From Companilactobacillus nuruki (lineage in GTDB: Bacteria; Bacillota; Bacilli; Lactobacillales; Lactobacillaceae), in assembly GCF_002872255.1 (NCBI RefSeq), contig NZ_NIPR01000007.1, positions 1 through 64,000 on the forward strand: a DNA stretch of 64,000 nucleotides. Reading direction: 5' to 3'. The notes beneath the pieces are model-generated. The model was not told where the DNA came from and did not search any database. It was given only the letters and a program-made list of their open reading frames with translations. Shown here piece by piece: positions 50,964 through 58,842 of this stretch. How positions within the stretch are numbered: position 1 is the stretch's first letter; every line of letters starts with the position of its first letter. The position numbers and the translations under genes were made by a program.

Positions 50964-51635
50964 TTAAATATTTTTAATAAGCAATTTTGCCACTGCTCGT
51001 GCAGAAAAAGGATTTTGTCCAGTAATCAATTGACCATCTTGGATAGCAAATTCTTTATAGGCACGTTTTTTTTGGAAAATTGCTCCATGTTCTTGGGCTA
51101 GTTGTTCATTTAAGAAAGGTACTATTTTTTTCTTACCGGCAAGGATTTCCTCGGCTGTAGTGAACCCAGTGATTTTTTTGTTTTCAATCAAATAGTGACC
51201 ATCGATTTTAACATTTAACAAACCAGCTATTCCGTGACAGACAGATGTAACGTATCCATTTTGCTGATAGATATTTTCAGTTATCTTTTGTAGTTCAAGG
51301 CTATTAGGGAAGTCCCACATTACACCATGCCCACCTGTGTAATAGATAGCGGAGTATTCAGAAGGGACGATATCAGTTGGTTTGAGTGATTTACTGAGTG
51401 CACGTTTCTGAAAATCTGTATTTTCGTAAATCTTTAAGTCATCATCATTGGTATATTTCATACTTCGAGGATCTAGAGGTACAAATCCACCTTTGGGACT
51501 AAGGTAGTCAACCGAAAATCCGGCCTTAACAACTTCGTCAACGAATTCAGTTGCCTCGCCTAACCAAAGTCCAGTTGCATCGTTAGTATTCTTATATCGG
51601 ATTGTATTAGTTAAAACAATCAGTATTTTTTTCAT
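50964..51635 (-). CDS. DJ-1/PfpI-superfamily protein (Hsp31-like)
   Basis: This 223-residue protein of the class I glutamine-amidotransferase-like fold has the nucleophile elbow SVCHGIAG with Cys133, the partner acid Glu27 in GLWLGEATEF, and the YYTGGHGVMWDFP loop typical of the Hsp31/glyoxalase III branch. Such proteins detoxify methylglyoxal or act as chaperones. Its start lies 18 nt after the stop of the flavin oxidoreductase gene, so the two form an operon. That operon shares an operator motif with an adjacent ArsR gene, which supports a stress or electrophile-response role. Confidence 0.87.
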   Translation of the reverse strand: MKKILIVLTNTIRYKNTNDATGLWLGEATEFVDEVVKAGFSVDYLSPKGGFVPLDPRSMKYTNDDDLKIYENTDFQKRALSKSLKPTDIVPSEYSAIYYTGGHGVMWDFPNSLELQKITENIYQQNGYVTSVCHGIAGLLNVKIDGHYLIENKKITGFTTAEEILAGKKKIVPFLNEQLAQEHGAIFQKKRAYKEFAIQDGQLITGQNPFSARAVAKLLIKNI

Positions 51636-51653
51636 TTTATTTTCCTTTCAATG

Positions 51654-52862
51654 CTAATCTCGTTGGGGAATAAAAGCGGCTAAACCTTGTCTCTTGATAG
51701 CGAATCCAAGTGAACTCCAAGCGTTATTAGTTACTTGGATTGGTAATCCCTTAGCAATTCGTAACATCTGTTGTTGATAATAGCTTAGGCCAATTAATGA
51801 TCCAACTTTTTTGTCTAAACTTTTAATACTGGTAGTTAGGTGATGTAAGTTAACTGCTGTAAAGTTACCGTTTTTAAATTGATTGGGTAAATCAGGAACC
51901 AAAACTAATGGACGAGCTAAACCAATCAAATCGGCCTCGTTATTTGCAATTGCTTTAGACATACCATTAGCAGTGGAGAAACCACCAGTAACCGCAATTG
52001 GAGTTTTGACAAGGCTCTTTATTTTTGAAGCATAGTCAATAAAGAACGCACCTTTGCCAATACCTTGAACGGTTGGTTTTTCATAATTTCCACCGGATAT
52101 TTCAACTAAATCGATACCAAGCTGATCCATTTTTTGAATGACTTTGATAGAGTCCTCTTCAGAAAAGCCACCATCTCTGAGATCAGAAGAATTTATTTTT
52201 AGTGCAATTGGAAATTCTTGACCAAGTTTCTCACGGATACCAGTGTATATTTCTATTAAGATTCGCATTCTATTTTCCAAAGAACCACCGTACTCATCGA
52301 CCCTTTGATTATCGTGTGGGGATAAGAACTGACTTAGTAGATATCCGTGGGCGGCATGAATTTCTACTCCCGAAAAACCTGCTTTTTTAGCAACTACTGC
52401 TGCATTAATAAATTTTTGAATAATAATTTGAATTTCAACTTTAGTTAAGGCACGAGGTGTATTAAAAGCAAAGCTATTAGAGCCTTCCATAGGGATTGCA
52501 CTAGGAGATACAGGCTGCTTGCTAATGGTTTTGGGTGATTGCTTACCGGGATGGTTAAGTTGCATAAATATTTTGGCACCATTTGTAGTTCCTGCTTTTG
52601 CCCATTGTTTTAATAAATTTAGACCTTTGGAATCTTCAATAACAATATTTCCAAATTCGCCTCTGGCGGTTTGATCTACCATAACGTTTCCAGTGATAAT
52701 TAAACCAGTTCCGCCATTGGCCCAAGCACGGTATAAGTCAATTAATTGTTTTGTTGGGCGATAATTATTATCTCCCAGCGTTTCACTGGTAGCTGCTTTC
52801 ATAAAACGGTTTTTAATAATAGTTTTATTTGATAGTTCAAGTGGTGTAAAAATGTTTATCAT
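51654..52862 (-). CDS. NADH:flavin oxidoreductase (Old Yellow Enzyme family)
   Basis: This 402-residue FMN enzyme has a TIM barrel with the family signatures NRFMKAATSE, FMQLNHPGKQ, the substrate-binding H-A-A-H-G-Y-L-L-S-Q-F-L-S motif, RVDEYGGSLENRMR and the FMN-phosphate site VTGGFS…GLARPL. It reduces activated alkenes, quinones or related electrophiles with NAD(P)H. AACAGGAG precedes the ATG. The palindrome AAGTTTAAACTT lies 19 nt before the start and is repeated at the ArsR gene upstream. It is the first gene of an operon with the DJ-1-like protein. Confidence 0.92.
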   Translation of the reverse strand: MINIFTPLELSNKTIIKNRFMKAATSETLGDNNYRPTKQLIDLYRAWANGGTGLIITGNVMVDQTARGEFGNIVIEDSKGLNLLKQWAKAGTTNGAKIFMQLNHPGKQSPKTISKQPVSPSAIPMEGSNSFAFNTPRALTKVEIQIIIQKFINAAVVAKKAGFSGVEIHAAHGYLLSQFLSPHDNQRVDEYGGSLENRMRILIEIYTGIREKLGQEFPIALKINSSDLRDGGFSEEDSIKVIQKMDQLGIDLVEISGGNYEKPTVQGIGKGAFFIDYASKIKSLVKTPIAVTGGFSTANGMSKAIANNEADLIGLARPLVLVPDLPNQFKNGNFTAVNLHHLTTSIKSLDKKVGSLIGLSYYQQQMLRIAKGLPIQVTNNAWSSLGFAIKRQGLAAFIPQRD

Positions 52863-52880
52863 AATTTTTCTCCTGTTAAT

Positions 52881-52892
52881 AAGTTTAAACTT
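52881..52892. promoter_or_regulatory. GTTTAAAC operator before the flavin oxidoreductase gene
   Basis: The perfect palindrome AAGTTTAAACTT shares the core GTTTAAAC with the tandem copies upstream of the ArsR-type gene. It lies between the arsR stop and the oxidoreductase start, close to where transcription should begin. Confidence 0.6.
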
Positions 52893-52921
52893 GTGAACCT
52901 GTAATTCAAAAACAATTTCAT

Positions 52922-53230
52922 CTATTTAGATGAAATACTTTCTTCTAATGACTTAGTTAAATCCTTTAATAACTGAACAGTATCATTTAAGGAAACTTGA
53001 TAATATCGTTCTTTGCCAACTTTTGTTACAGAAATAACCTTGGCATCCAACATCAATTTTAAATGATGTGAAACGGCCGGTCGTGAAAGACTAAGCTGAT
53101 CGGTTATTTGATTGACAGTTAATTCTTTATTTTTACAAAGCAATAGAATGATTTTTTGTCGGTTTTCATCTTGAAAGATGGAAAAGACCGGCACTCCACG
53201 CTTGAAAATAGCCATTGTTTCTTCTGCCAT
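52922..53230 (-). CDS. ArsR/HTH-5-type regulator without metal motif
   Basis: This 102-residue winged-helix protein has the ArsR fold: FSIFQDENRQKIILLL, recognition helix LSLSRPAVSHHLKLMLDAKVI and wing KVGKERYYQV. The CxCxx metal site is absent (ELTVNQITDQL in its place), so it is not a heavy-metal sensor. The ATG at 53230 has AAGGAG 7 nt upstream. A longer frame to 53284 would run through the operator. Two abutting GTTTAAAC copies lie directly upstream and one more before the next operon, so it probably controls itself and the oxidoreductase/DJ-1 genes. Confidence 0.88.
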   Translation of the reverse strand: MAEETMAIFKRGVPVFSIFQDENRQKIILLLCKNKELTVNQITDQLSLSRPAVSHHLKLMLDAKVISVTKVGKERYYQVSLNDTVQLLKDLTKSLEESISSK

Positions 53231-53245
53231 ATTTTTTCTCCTTAT

Positions 53246-53261
53246 GTTTAAACGTTTAAAC
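53246..53261. promoter_or_regulatory. Tandem GTTTAAAC operator before arsR-type gene
   Basis: Two immediately adjacent copies of the 8-bp palindrome GTTTAAAC form a 16-bp perfect palindrome. A third partial copy (GTTTAAC) lies at 53276-53282. Confidence 0.65.
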
Positions 53262-53309
53262 GTATTGTATTTTATGTTTAACATAATGTCAATTAAAAAT
53301 TTGATTTTT

Positions 53310-54185
53310 TCAAGACTCGATATGTTTAAATATTAATTTGACTGTAAAATCACTATTATTATTAAATATCATTTTACCTCCTAAAGTAGTTACTAACGAT
53401 TGAACAATGCTCAATCCTAAACCGATACTCTGGTTGTTTCTAGAAATATCAGCCGTATAAAATCGATTTATCAATTTTTTACTATCAGCGTTTTTTTCAA
53501 AAGTTTGATTTTCAAATATTATTTGAATATTATCGTCTACCTTATTTAAAGTAACCTTCATTTCATTAACAGCATATTTAAGAATATTACCAATCAAATT
53601 TTGAAAAACTCTTTTAAATAATAATTCATCACTTTCTACGGAAATATTAGGTGTGATATTGATTTGAACTTTTATATTCTTTTCGTTAAGTTGATCATAA
53701 TAGTTAAAAAGTTCTTTTTTTAAAGTATCGGACAAAATGAATTCAGAAATAACCAAATTAGCACTTTTTTCCCTTAATAAATTAAAGTCCATTAAGTAAT
53801 GGAGGTAATAATTTACAGAGTTGAGATTATTTTGAATTTTAATTAAATCTTTATCCTGAGGTTTTTTTTGAATTAACAATTGAACATATCCCATTGAAAC
53901 GGTTAAAGGGGTTTTTATATCATGTGTTATATTCGTTAACATTTGATTGAATTGTTTGTTTTGAGTCTCCTGTTGTTCCTTTAAAGAATGTAACTCGTGA
54001 AGATTAAAATTAATTTTCTGAGTCAGATTTCTTATTATAGATAAATTGGTATTAGTGGTTATTTCACCATTGGAGTCGTTCTTGTTTATATAATTTAATT
54101 CTTCAATAATACGTTTAAGGTCATATAGAATTAAAAATATTATTAACATTAATATAATACAAATAAAATTTAATATGATTATCAT
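53310..54185 (-). CDS. Sensor histidine kinase, short N-terminal type
   Basis: This 291-residue kinase has one N-terminal transmembrane segment (about 3-22), a short helical linker and no sensor domain. The H-box is NITHDIKTPLT with H88, the N-box NLIGNILKYA, and the G-box GLGLSIVQSL. Kinases of this kind are found with BcrA- or LanF-type ABC transporters and respond to antimicrobial peptides, often through the transporter. It follows the response-regulator gene by 9 nt and diverges from such a transporter. Confidence 0.92.
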   Translation of the reverse strand: MIIILNFICIILMLIIFLILYDLKRIIEELNYINKNDSNGEITTNTNLSIIRNLTQKINFNLHELHSLKEQQETQNKQFNQMLTNITHDIKTPLTVSMGYVQLLIQKKPQDKDLIKIQNNLNSVNYYLHYLMDFNLLREKSANLVISEFILSDTLKKELFNYYDQLNEKNIKVQINITPNISVESDELLFKRVFQNLIGNILKYAVNEMKVTLNKVDDNIQIIFENQTFEKNADSKKLINRFYTADISRNNQSIGLGLSIVQSLVTTLGGKMIFNNNSDFTVKLIFKHIES

Positions 54186-54194
54186 AATTACCTC

Positions 54195-54866
54195 TCAATC
54201 GAATCTAATTCCGATTCCCCAAATAGATACAATATAGTTATGAGCAGTGGCAGCAAACAGTTTACGTCTGAGATTACTGATATGAACATTTAAAGTGTTA
54301 TCTGAGCTATCAAAGTATTCTTCGTGCCAAATTATTTGAAATAATTGTTCTTTTTCATAAATTTGTTTTGGATGGGACAATAATATTTCCAATAAATTGA
54401 ATTCCTTTTTGGATAAATTAAGTTCATGATTATTTGCAATAGTTTGATGGGTTTGACTATTTAATGAAATATTTTTATAAATGATAATATGATTATCTTC
54501 ACTATTTGTTTCTTTGCGCAGTTGAACTTCGATTCTTGCTTGTAATTCATCAATATCAAAAGGTTTAGTTAAATAATCATTGGCTCCATCTCTCAATAGA
54601 TCAACAGTTGTGGTTTTATTTTGGATTGCTGTTAAAACTATTATCGGTACATTTGATTGATTTCGAATAATCTTTAAAACACTTTCACCATTTATTTGGG
54701 GCAACATAAGATCAAGAATGATTAAATTGGGTTTTACTTCGTTGAACTGGTTGATCCCAGAGATACCGTCAAGTGCTTTATAAATTAAATAATTCTTGGA
54801 AAGAACATCAAATAACAGTGATTGAATGTCATTATTGTCTTCGATGATCAGTATTTTTTGGTGCAT
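54195..54866 (-). CDS. OmpR-family response regulator
   Basis: This 224-residue regulator has a receiver domain (residues 1-115) with acidic pocket E9-D10, phospho-acceptor D52 in LDLMLP, the T in VLTA and K in LTKPF. A winged-helix DNA-binding domain follows (SKKEFNLLEILLSHP … VHISNLRRKL). The second ATG (54866) is preferred because GGAGGT lies 6 nt ahead of it, while the first directly abuts that site. It is co-transcribed with the histidine kinase and divergent from the ABC transporter, whose promoter it probably controls. Confidence 0.94.
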   Translation of the reverse strand: MHQKILIIEDNNDIQSLLFDVLSKNYLIYKALDGISGINQFNEVKPNLIILDLMLPQINGESVLKIIRNQSNVPIIVLTAIQNKTTTVDLLRDGANDYLTKPFDIDELQARIEVQLRKETNSEDNHIIIYKNISLNSQTHQTIANNHELNLSKKEFNLLEILLSHPKQIYEKEQLFQIIWHEEYFDSSDNTLNVHISNLRRKLFAATAHNYIVSIWGIGIRFD

Positions 54867-55008
54867 TATCATACCTCCAGTAGCATTAATTTCATTTTAG
54901 CGTATGGAATAGACTGGGGGATAAGAATTAATGATTAATTAAGGTTTAATTATGTAACGATTTAATAATGATTTTATAGAATTATTATTAAGAAGGGAGC
55001 GAAAGACT

Positions 55009-55920
55009 ATGGTAAAAACAATTCTCTCGATTAATAATGTCAGTAAAAGTTTTGGCAAATATAAGGCAATTGACAATCTTAATCTTTCTTTACAAAAGGG
55101 CGATATTTATGGATTAATTGGATCAAACGGAGCTGGTAAAACGACTATTATGAGGTTAATAACGCAATTATCACCACTTCAAGTGGGGGAGATTAAATTG
55201 TTTGATCAAAAAATCAATCAGCAAGCATTAAAACATGTAGGTTCAATAATTGAAACACCAGTCGCTTTTGAAAAACTAACGGTTAAACAAAATTTAAAAC
55301 TAATTGCCATTCAACGTGGAATAAATGATTATGATAAAATTAACGAAATAATTAATTTTGTTGGATTGAATGAAAAGGATAATACTAAAGCTAAAAATCT
55401 ATCATTAGGACAGAAACAGCGTTTAGGATTGGCAATAGCAATACTTCCAGATCCTGACCTGTTAGTACTAGATGAGCCAATAAATGGGTTAGATCCCTCG
55501 GGGATTATTGAATTTAGACAATTATTGTTGAGGTTGAATCAAGAGAAACAAGTGACAATATTAATATCAAGTCATATATTGACTGAACTTTATCAAGTAT
55601 CTACTAGGTTCGGATTTATATATAGGGGGCAGTTAATAAAGCAAATTTCTAAAGATGACCTAGATAGAGTTAATCAGTCAGGTTTGATGGTTACAGTTAA
55701 TAATGTTTCTAAGGCTTCTCAGATAATTGATAAAAATTATTCTAAAAAGTTCACTGTTTTAAATGATAAAAATATTTTAATTCATTCGTTAAATGTTGAT
55801 TCATCGGAGTTGAATAAAAAGCTAGTAATGAACGGTGTCTCTGTCGTTAGTATTACTAAAGAGGAAAAGTCTTTGGAGGATTACTATACTAATTTGATTG
55901 GAGAGCTAGAAAATGATTAA
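55009..55920 (+). CDS. ABC transporter ATPase, BcrA/LanF type
   Basis: This 303-residue ATPase has Walker A GSNGAGKTT, signature LSLGQKQRLGLA, Walker B LLVLDEPINGLDPSG and H-loop ISSHILTEL. An additional C-terminal stretch of about 80 residues is usual in bacitracin (BcrA) and lantibiotic-immunity (LanF) ATPases. AAGGGAGC precedes the ATG. Its end overlaps the permease start by 8 nt. The neighbouring two-component system and the immunity-like genes downstream suggest export of, or protection from, a peptide antimicrobial. Confidence 0.92.
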   Translation: MVKTILSINNVSKSFGKYKAIDNLNLSLQKGDIYGLIGSNGAGKTTIMRLITQLSPLQVGEIKLFDQKINQQALKHVGSIIETPVAFEKLTVKQNLKLIAIQRGINDYDKINEIINFVGLNEKDNTKAKNLSLGQKQRLGLAIAILPDPDLLVLDEPINGLDPSGIIEFRQLLLRLNQEKQVTILISSHILTELYQVSTRFGFIYRGQLIKQISKDDLDRVNQSGLMVTVNNVSKASQIIDKNYSKKFTVLNDKNILIHSLNVDSSELNKKLVMNGVSVVSITKEEKSLEDYYTNLIGELEND

Positions 55921-56686
55921 TCAATTGAGAACTGACTTTTATCGTCTCCGTCATACTTGGGGAATTTATATTACTTTAATAGTCACAATTGCCTATTCAG
56001 TAATAATTACATTAAATAACATTGTTGGTGGAATTTGGGTCGTGCCGATACCTACAAAAATACTTAATAGATTATCTAATAAAATTTGGACCATAAAAGA
56101 CGGGCTTAGTGCTGTCAGCATGTCGTCAACGTTATTGATGTACGTTTTTATTGGTATTTTTGTGATTACCATTGGATATGAATTTAGTCAAAAGACTTAT
56201 AAGAACACTTTAACTTCTGGTATAACTAGGTTTAGTTTTGTCGTTTCAAAATACATTACAATGTTACTTAATATTTTTATTCTAATGTTAATATATTATT
56301 CAACCAGCATTTTGGTAGGATTGATTAATCATAGAACAGTTGGTGTTAATTGGATAACTTTGTTAACTGATGCGCTTGATTTCTCGGTAGTAATTTCATT
56401 TTTCATTAGTATTGCTTTTGGGATTGCTATTGTAATTTTGCTGGTAACCGGCTCTATTGTTGTTAGTTCAGTGTTCATAGTTTTATTTCCGATAATTATT
56501 AGTACTTTAAGTCAATTTGTTAAATGGAGTTGGTTAAAATATTTTGACTTTTTTAGTACAGCCTTGAAAATAGCCTTTGGGATGATTTCATCTGATCAGC
56601 TTTGGAAGTATATTCTAATTAGTTTTATAGTCTTAATATTGACGGTCGGATCAGCAATATTAATTATTAAAAATAAAGAACTTTAA
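55913..56686 (+). CDS. ABC-2 permease, BcrB/LanE/G type
   Basis: This 257-residue membrane protein has six predicted helices and an extracellular segment after the first. It has the FEFSQKTYKNTL-like motif (YEFSQKTYKNTLTSGITR) common to peptide-immunity ABC-2 permeases. It overlaps the ATPase gene and forms its channel partner. Only one permease gene is present, so the arrangement is BcrAB-like rather than the LanFEG set. Confidence 0.88.
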   Translation: MINQLRTDFYRLRHTWGIYITLIVTIAYSVIITLNNIVGGIWVVPIPTKILNRLSNKIWTIKDGLSAVSMSSTLLMYVFIGIFVITIGYEFSQKTYKNTLTSGITRFSFVVSKYITMLLNIFILMLIYYSTSILVGLINHRTVGVNWITLLTDALDFSVVISFFISIAFGIAIVILLVTGSIVVSSVFIVLFPIIISTLSQFVKWSWLKYFDFFSTALKIAFGMISSDQLWKYILISFIVLILTVGSAILIIKNKEL

Positions 56687-56841
56687 TAATAAATCAGAAT
56701 TATTACCTTAAAAGGTTGATGATTCTTTTTTTTATTAGAAAGAAATGTTAAAAAATTTGTTATTTTTAATAGCTTGAATTTCTTTATGAGATTATATTAT
56801 GAATGTATTTAATATATGAACTTATTAGGGGATGTAAGTTA

Positions 56842-57057
56842 ATGAATAAGGCGGCTAAGAAAAGTGAAGAGATAAATGAATTGATTATAGGTATAATATC
56901 CCAATTAGATAGAATTTTATCTGATTCCTCTGTAAAAAAATATTCTGATTTGGAAAAAGATATTCAAAATAATTCCAAACAATTAAAGACTGAAGAGTAT
57001 ATTGATAAAATATCATATTGTAATCAAATTAACCGAAATTATAAAGGCCATAGTTGA
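56842..57057 (+). CDS. Short bacteriocin-immunity-like protein
   Basis: This 71-residue acidic/basic helical protein reads like the first part of enterocin A-type immunity proteins: IIGIISQLDRILSDSSVKKYSDLEKDI, then a second helix ending EEYIDKISY.NQINR. Family members are usually 90-110 residues and form a four-helix bundle, so this copy is short and may lack the last helix. AGGGGAT lies about 9 nt before the ATG at 56842. An upstream in-frame ATG has no such site. No bacteriocin precursor is visible beside it. The family match is by eye and moderate. Confidence 0.5.
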   Translation: MNKAAKKSEEINELIIGIISQLDRILSDSSVKKYSDLEKDIQNNSKQLKTEEYIDKISYCNQINRNYKGHS

Positions 57058-57212
57058 GGTGCAATGTGAGAAAACTTGACCTATTTTGAATAATAATTAT
57101 TTATTGACGGATTGTCCATTTATAAATTCTTCCATTATATTGTATAATTCAGTTATCCTAATAACAGGATCACCTTTTAAATCATGACATATAGAAGAAA
57201 ACGTTCATATGA

Positions 57213-57242
57213 AGCAATTCCAAACTGTTTGGGATTTTTTTA
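57213..57242 (+). terminator. Terminator between the two immunity-like genes
   Basis: AATTCCAAA (57216-57224) and TTTGGGATT (57228-57236) form a 9-bp stem with a 3-nt loop and a T-run. It ends 28 nt before the second gene and could be an attenuator. Confidence 0.6.
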
Positions 57243-57268
57243 TGAATCATAAATAAGGGGTATATGAA

Positions 57269-57577
57269 ATGAAGGAAGATTTAACTAATGATACTTTTGA
57301 GATAATTGATAGAATGTATAATCATTTAAGAACTCAAAAATATGATTCAGAGATTTTAAATATTTTAATTAAGGCAGCTCAGGCTCTTCAAAAAAATATT
57401 CCTCCTCAGATTGTCGCAGCAAAGACGGTCAACGGCATTACATTAATTTCATTATCTAAGAAATTAACATTTGATACTGAAACAAACGATGATATTAATA
57501 AATTACGTCCAATTGCCAGATCTGGTGGTTATAAATGGAGTGGTGCTGGTTCACAGGACCTAAGATCTCAATTTTAA
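57269..57577 (+). CDS. Bacteriocin immunity protein, enterocin A type
   Basis: This 102-residue cytosolic helical protein fits the class IIa bacteriocin immunity pattern (EntA_Immun): an N-terminal helix with MYNHLRTQK, ILNILIKAAQALQKNIPPQIVAAKTVNGITLISLSKKL as the central helices, and a flexible C-terminal tail that normally decides specificity. Such proteins protect the mannose-PTS receptor from pediocin-like bacteriocins. AAGGGGT lies about 8 nt before the ATG. No matching bacteriocin or secretion gene is in the window, so this may be an orphan immunity gene. A terminator lies downstream. Confidence 0.7.
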   Translation: MKEDLTNDTFEIIDRMYNHLRTQKYDSEILNILIKAAQALQKNIPPQIVAAKTVNGITLISLSKKLTFDTETNDDINKLRPIARSGGYKWSGAGSQDLRSQF

Positions 57578-57614
57578 AGTCTTTTAAAAGACTTTAAAAT
57601 TACTTTTAGACAAT

Positions 57615-57665
57615 AAAATACCTATCTAGCGATTATTTATCATAGTTATTAGGTAGGTATTTTTG
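57615..57665 (+). terminator. Terminator of the immunity-like gene
   Basis: AAAATACCTA pairs with TAGGTATTTT, partly continued inside. A separate palindrome AAAGTCTTTTAAAAGACTTT lies just before it (from about 57576). Confidence 0.8.
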
Positions 57666-57697
57666 GTACTGATATGAAATTTGAAAGTGATTATGTA

Positions 57698-57725
57698 TTG
57701 ACATGTGCACACACAAGCATATAAT
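57698..57725 (+). promoter_or_regulatory. Promoter and operator of the ArsR/ABC locus
   Basis: TTGACA (57698-57703), a 16-nt spacer and TATAAT (57720-57725) are near-ideal. The palindrome TGTGCACA (57704-57711) lies in the spacer. A related TGTGCA-containing inverted repeat occurs again before the ATPase gene. Confidence 0.75.
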
Positions 57726-57746
57726 CAACTTGCGAGGTGATAATTA

Positions 57747-58073
57747 TTGGAAAAAGAATATGACTCTGAAAAATGTCGTGAATGGATTCAAGATAATATT
57801 GATATTGATTTTTTTAGAGCGATTAGCGACCCAGTTCGTAGTGAATTGTTAATATTTTTGGCGGGTGCTGGAGAAATGACAATTGGAGAAATAGCAGAAA
57901 ATTTTCCACAAAATCGCTCAGTTATATCACGACATTTAGACTATATGAATCGTTTTGGGGCGGTTCAACGTAAGAAGGTTGGACGTGAGGTATTGTATAA
58001 AGCTAATAATCGTCTAATTGTAGATAAATTTGATACTGCAACAACTAATATGAAGGCAGTCATGAAGGATTAA
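57747..58073 (+). CDS. ArsR-family transcriptional regulator
   Basis: This 108-residue winged-helix protein has FFRAISDPVRSELLIFLAG, then TIGEIAENFPQNRSVISRHLDYMNRFGAV as the helix-turn-helix and KKVGREVLYKANN as the wing. No CxC metal motif is present in the recognition helix, though it has one Cys at residue 10. It begins with TTG at 57747, with GAGGTGA upstream. It is the first gene of an operon with a MacB-type ABC transporter and probably represses it through TGTGCA operators. Confidence 0.9.
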   Translation: MEKEYDSEKCREWIQDNIDIDFFRAISDPVRSELLIFLAGAGEMTIGEIAENFPQNRSVISRHLDYMNRFGAVQRKKVGREVLYKANNRLIVDKFDTATTNMKAVMKD

Positions 58074-58101
58074 GAACTGCTTTTTTATTTATAAAATATG
58101 T

Positions 58102-58126
58102 GCATTAGTGTGCACTAATGCTTTTT
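58102..58126 (+). promoter_or_regulatory. Inverted repeat between arsR-type and ABC genes
   Basis: GCATTAGTG (58102-58110), TG, CACTAATGC (58113-58121) form a perfect 9-bp hairpin followed by TTTTT. It contains GTGTGCAC, related to the TGTGCACA site upstream. It may be a second operator, a partial terminator, or both. Confidence 0.55.
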
Positions 58127-58140
58127 GAAAGGAGAGTAAT

Positions 58141-58842
58141 ATGAGTTTTATTGAATTTAATAATGTAAAAAAAGTTTATAAAACGGGTGAGGTAGAAGTT
58201 GAAGCGGTCAAGGGAGTCAACTTTTCAATCGAGAAAGGAGAATTAGTTATTATTGTTGGAGCCAGTGGGGCTGGGAAAACAACCATCTTGAATATGTTGG
58301 GAGGAATGGATTCAGTTACTGATGGAGAAATAAAAATGAATGATTCAATAATCAGTAATTATAATCGAAAACAATTGATTAATTACCGTCGAGAAGATGT
58401 TGGTTTTGTTTTTCAGTTTTATAACTTAGTTCAGAATCTTACTACTAAGGAGAATGTCGAACTGGCATCACAAATTGTTAGTAAACCTTTAGATGAAGTT
58501 GAGGTTTTGAAACAAGTAGGATTAACTGAGCGAATGAATAATTTTCCTGCACAATTATCTGGTGGTGAACAGCAACGTGTTGCTATTGCTAGAGCAATTG
58601 CCAAGAATCCGCAGTTATTGCTGTGCGATGAACCAACGGGAGCACTTGATTTTAAGACAGGTAAGAATATTTTGAAGCTGTTACAAGATACTAGTAGAAT
58701 ACAGGGCAAAACTGTTGTGATTATTACTCACAACGCTGCTTTTGAAGAAATTGGTGACAGAGTTATTCGTATTAATAGCGGTACGGTCGTTGATGAACAT
58801 ACGAATTCCAACCCAGCGTCTGCTGAAGGACTGGTTTGGTAA
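58141..58842 (+). CDS. MacB/LolD-type ABC transporter ATPase
   Basis: This 233-residue ATPase has Walker A GASGAGKTT, the Q-loop FVFQFYNLVQNLT, signature LSGGEQQRVAIARAIAKNP, Walker B LLLCDEPTGALD and the H-loop VIITHN. Together these define the LolD/MacB/SalX group that works with FtsX-type permeases in peptide export or resistance. AAAGGAGAG precedes the ATG. The stop overlaps the permease start (TAATG). Because the permease gene is broken, the ATPase may currently lack a partner. Confidence 0.94.
   Translation: MSFIEFNNVKKVYKTGEVEVEAVKGVNFSIEKGELVIIVGASGAGKTTILNMLGGMDSVTDGEIKMNDSIISNYNRKQLINYRREDVGFVFQFYNLVQNLTTKENVELASQIVSKPLDEVEVLKQVGLTERMNNFPAQLSGGEQQRVAIARAIAKNPQLLLCDEPTGALDFKTGKNILKLLQDTSRIQGKTVVIITHNAAFEEIGDRVIRINSGTVVDEHTNSNPASAEGLVW

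Noticed and set aside
57184-57252. Possible 22-codon peptide between the immunity-like genes
   Set aside because: There is no ribosome binding site at proper distance, no double-glycine or YGNGV motif, and the frame runs through a terminator. A bacteriocin precursor is not supported.
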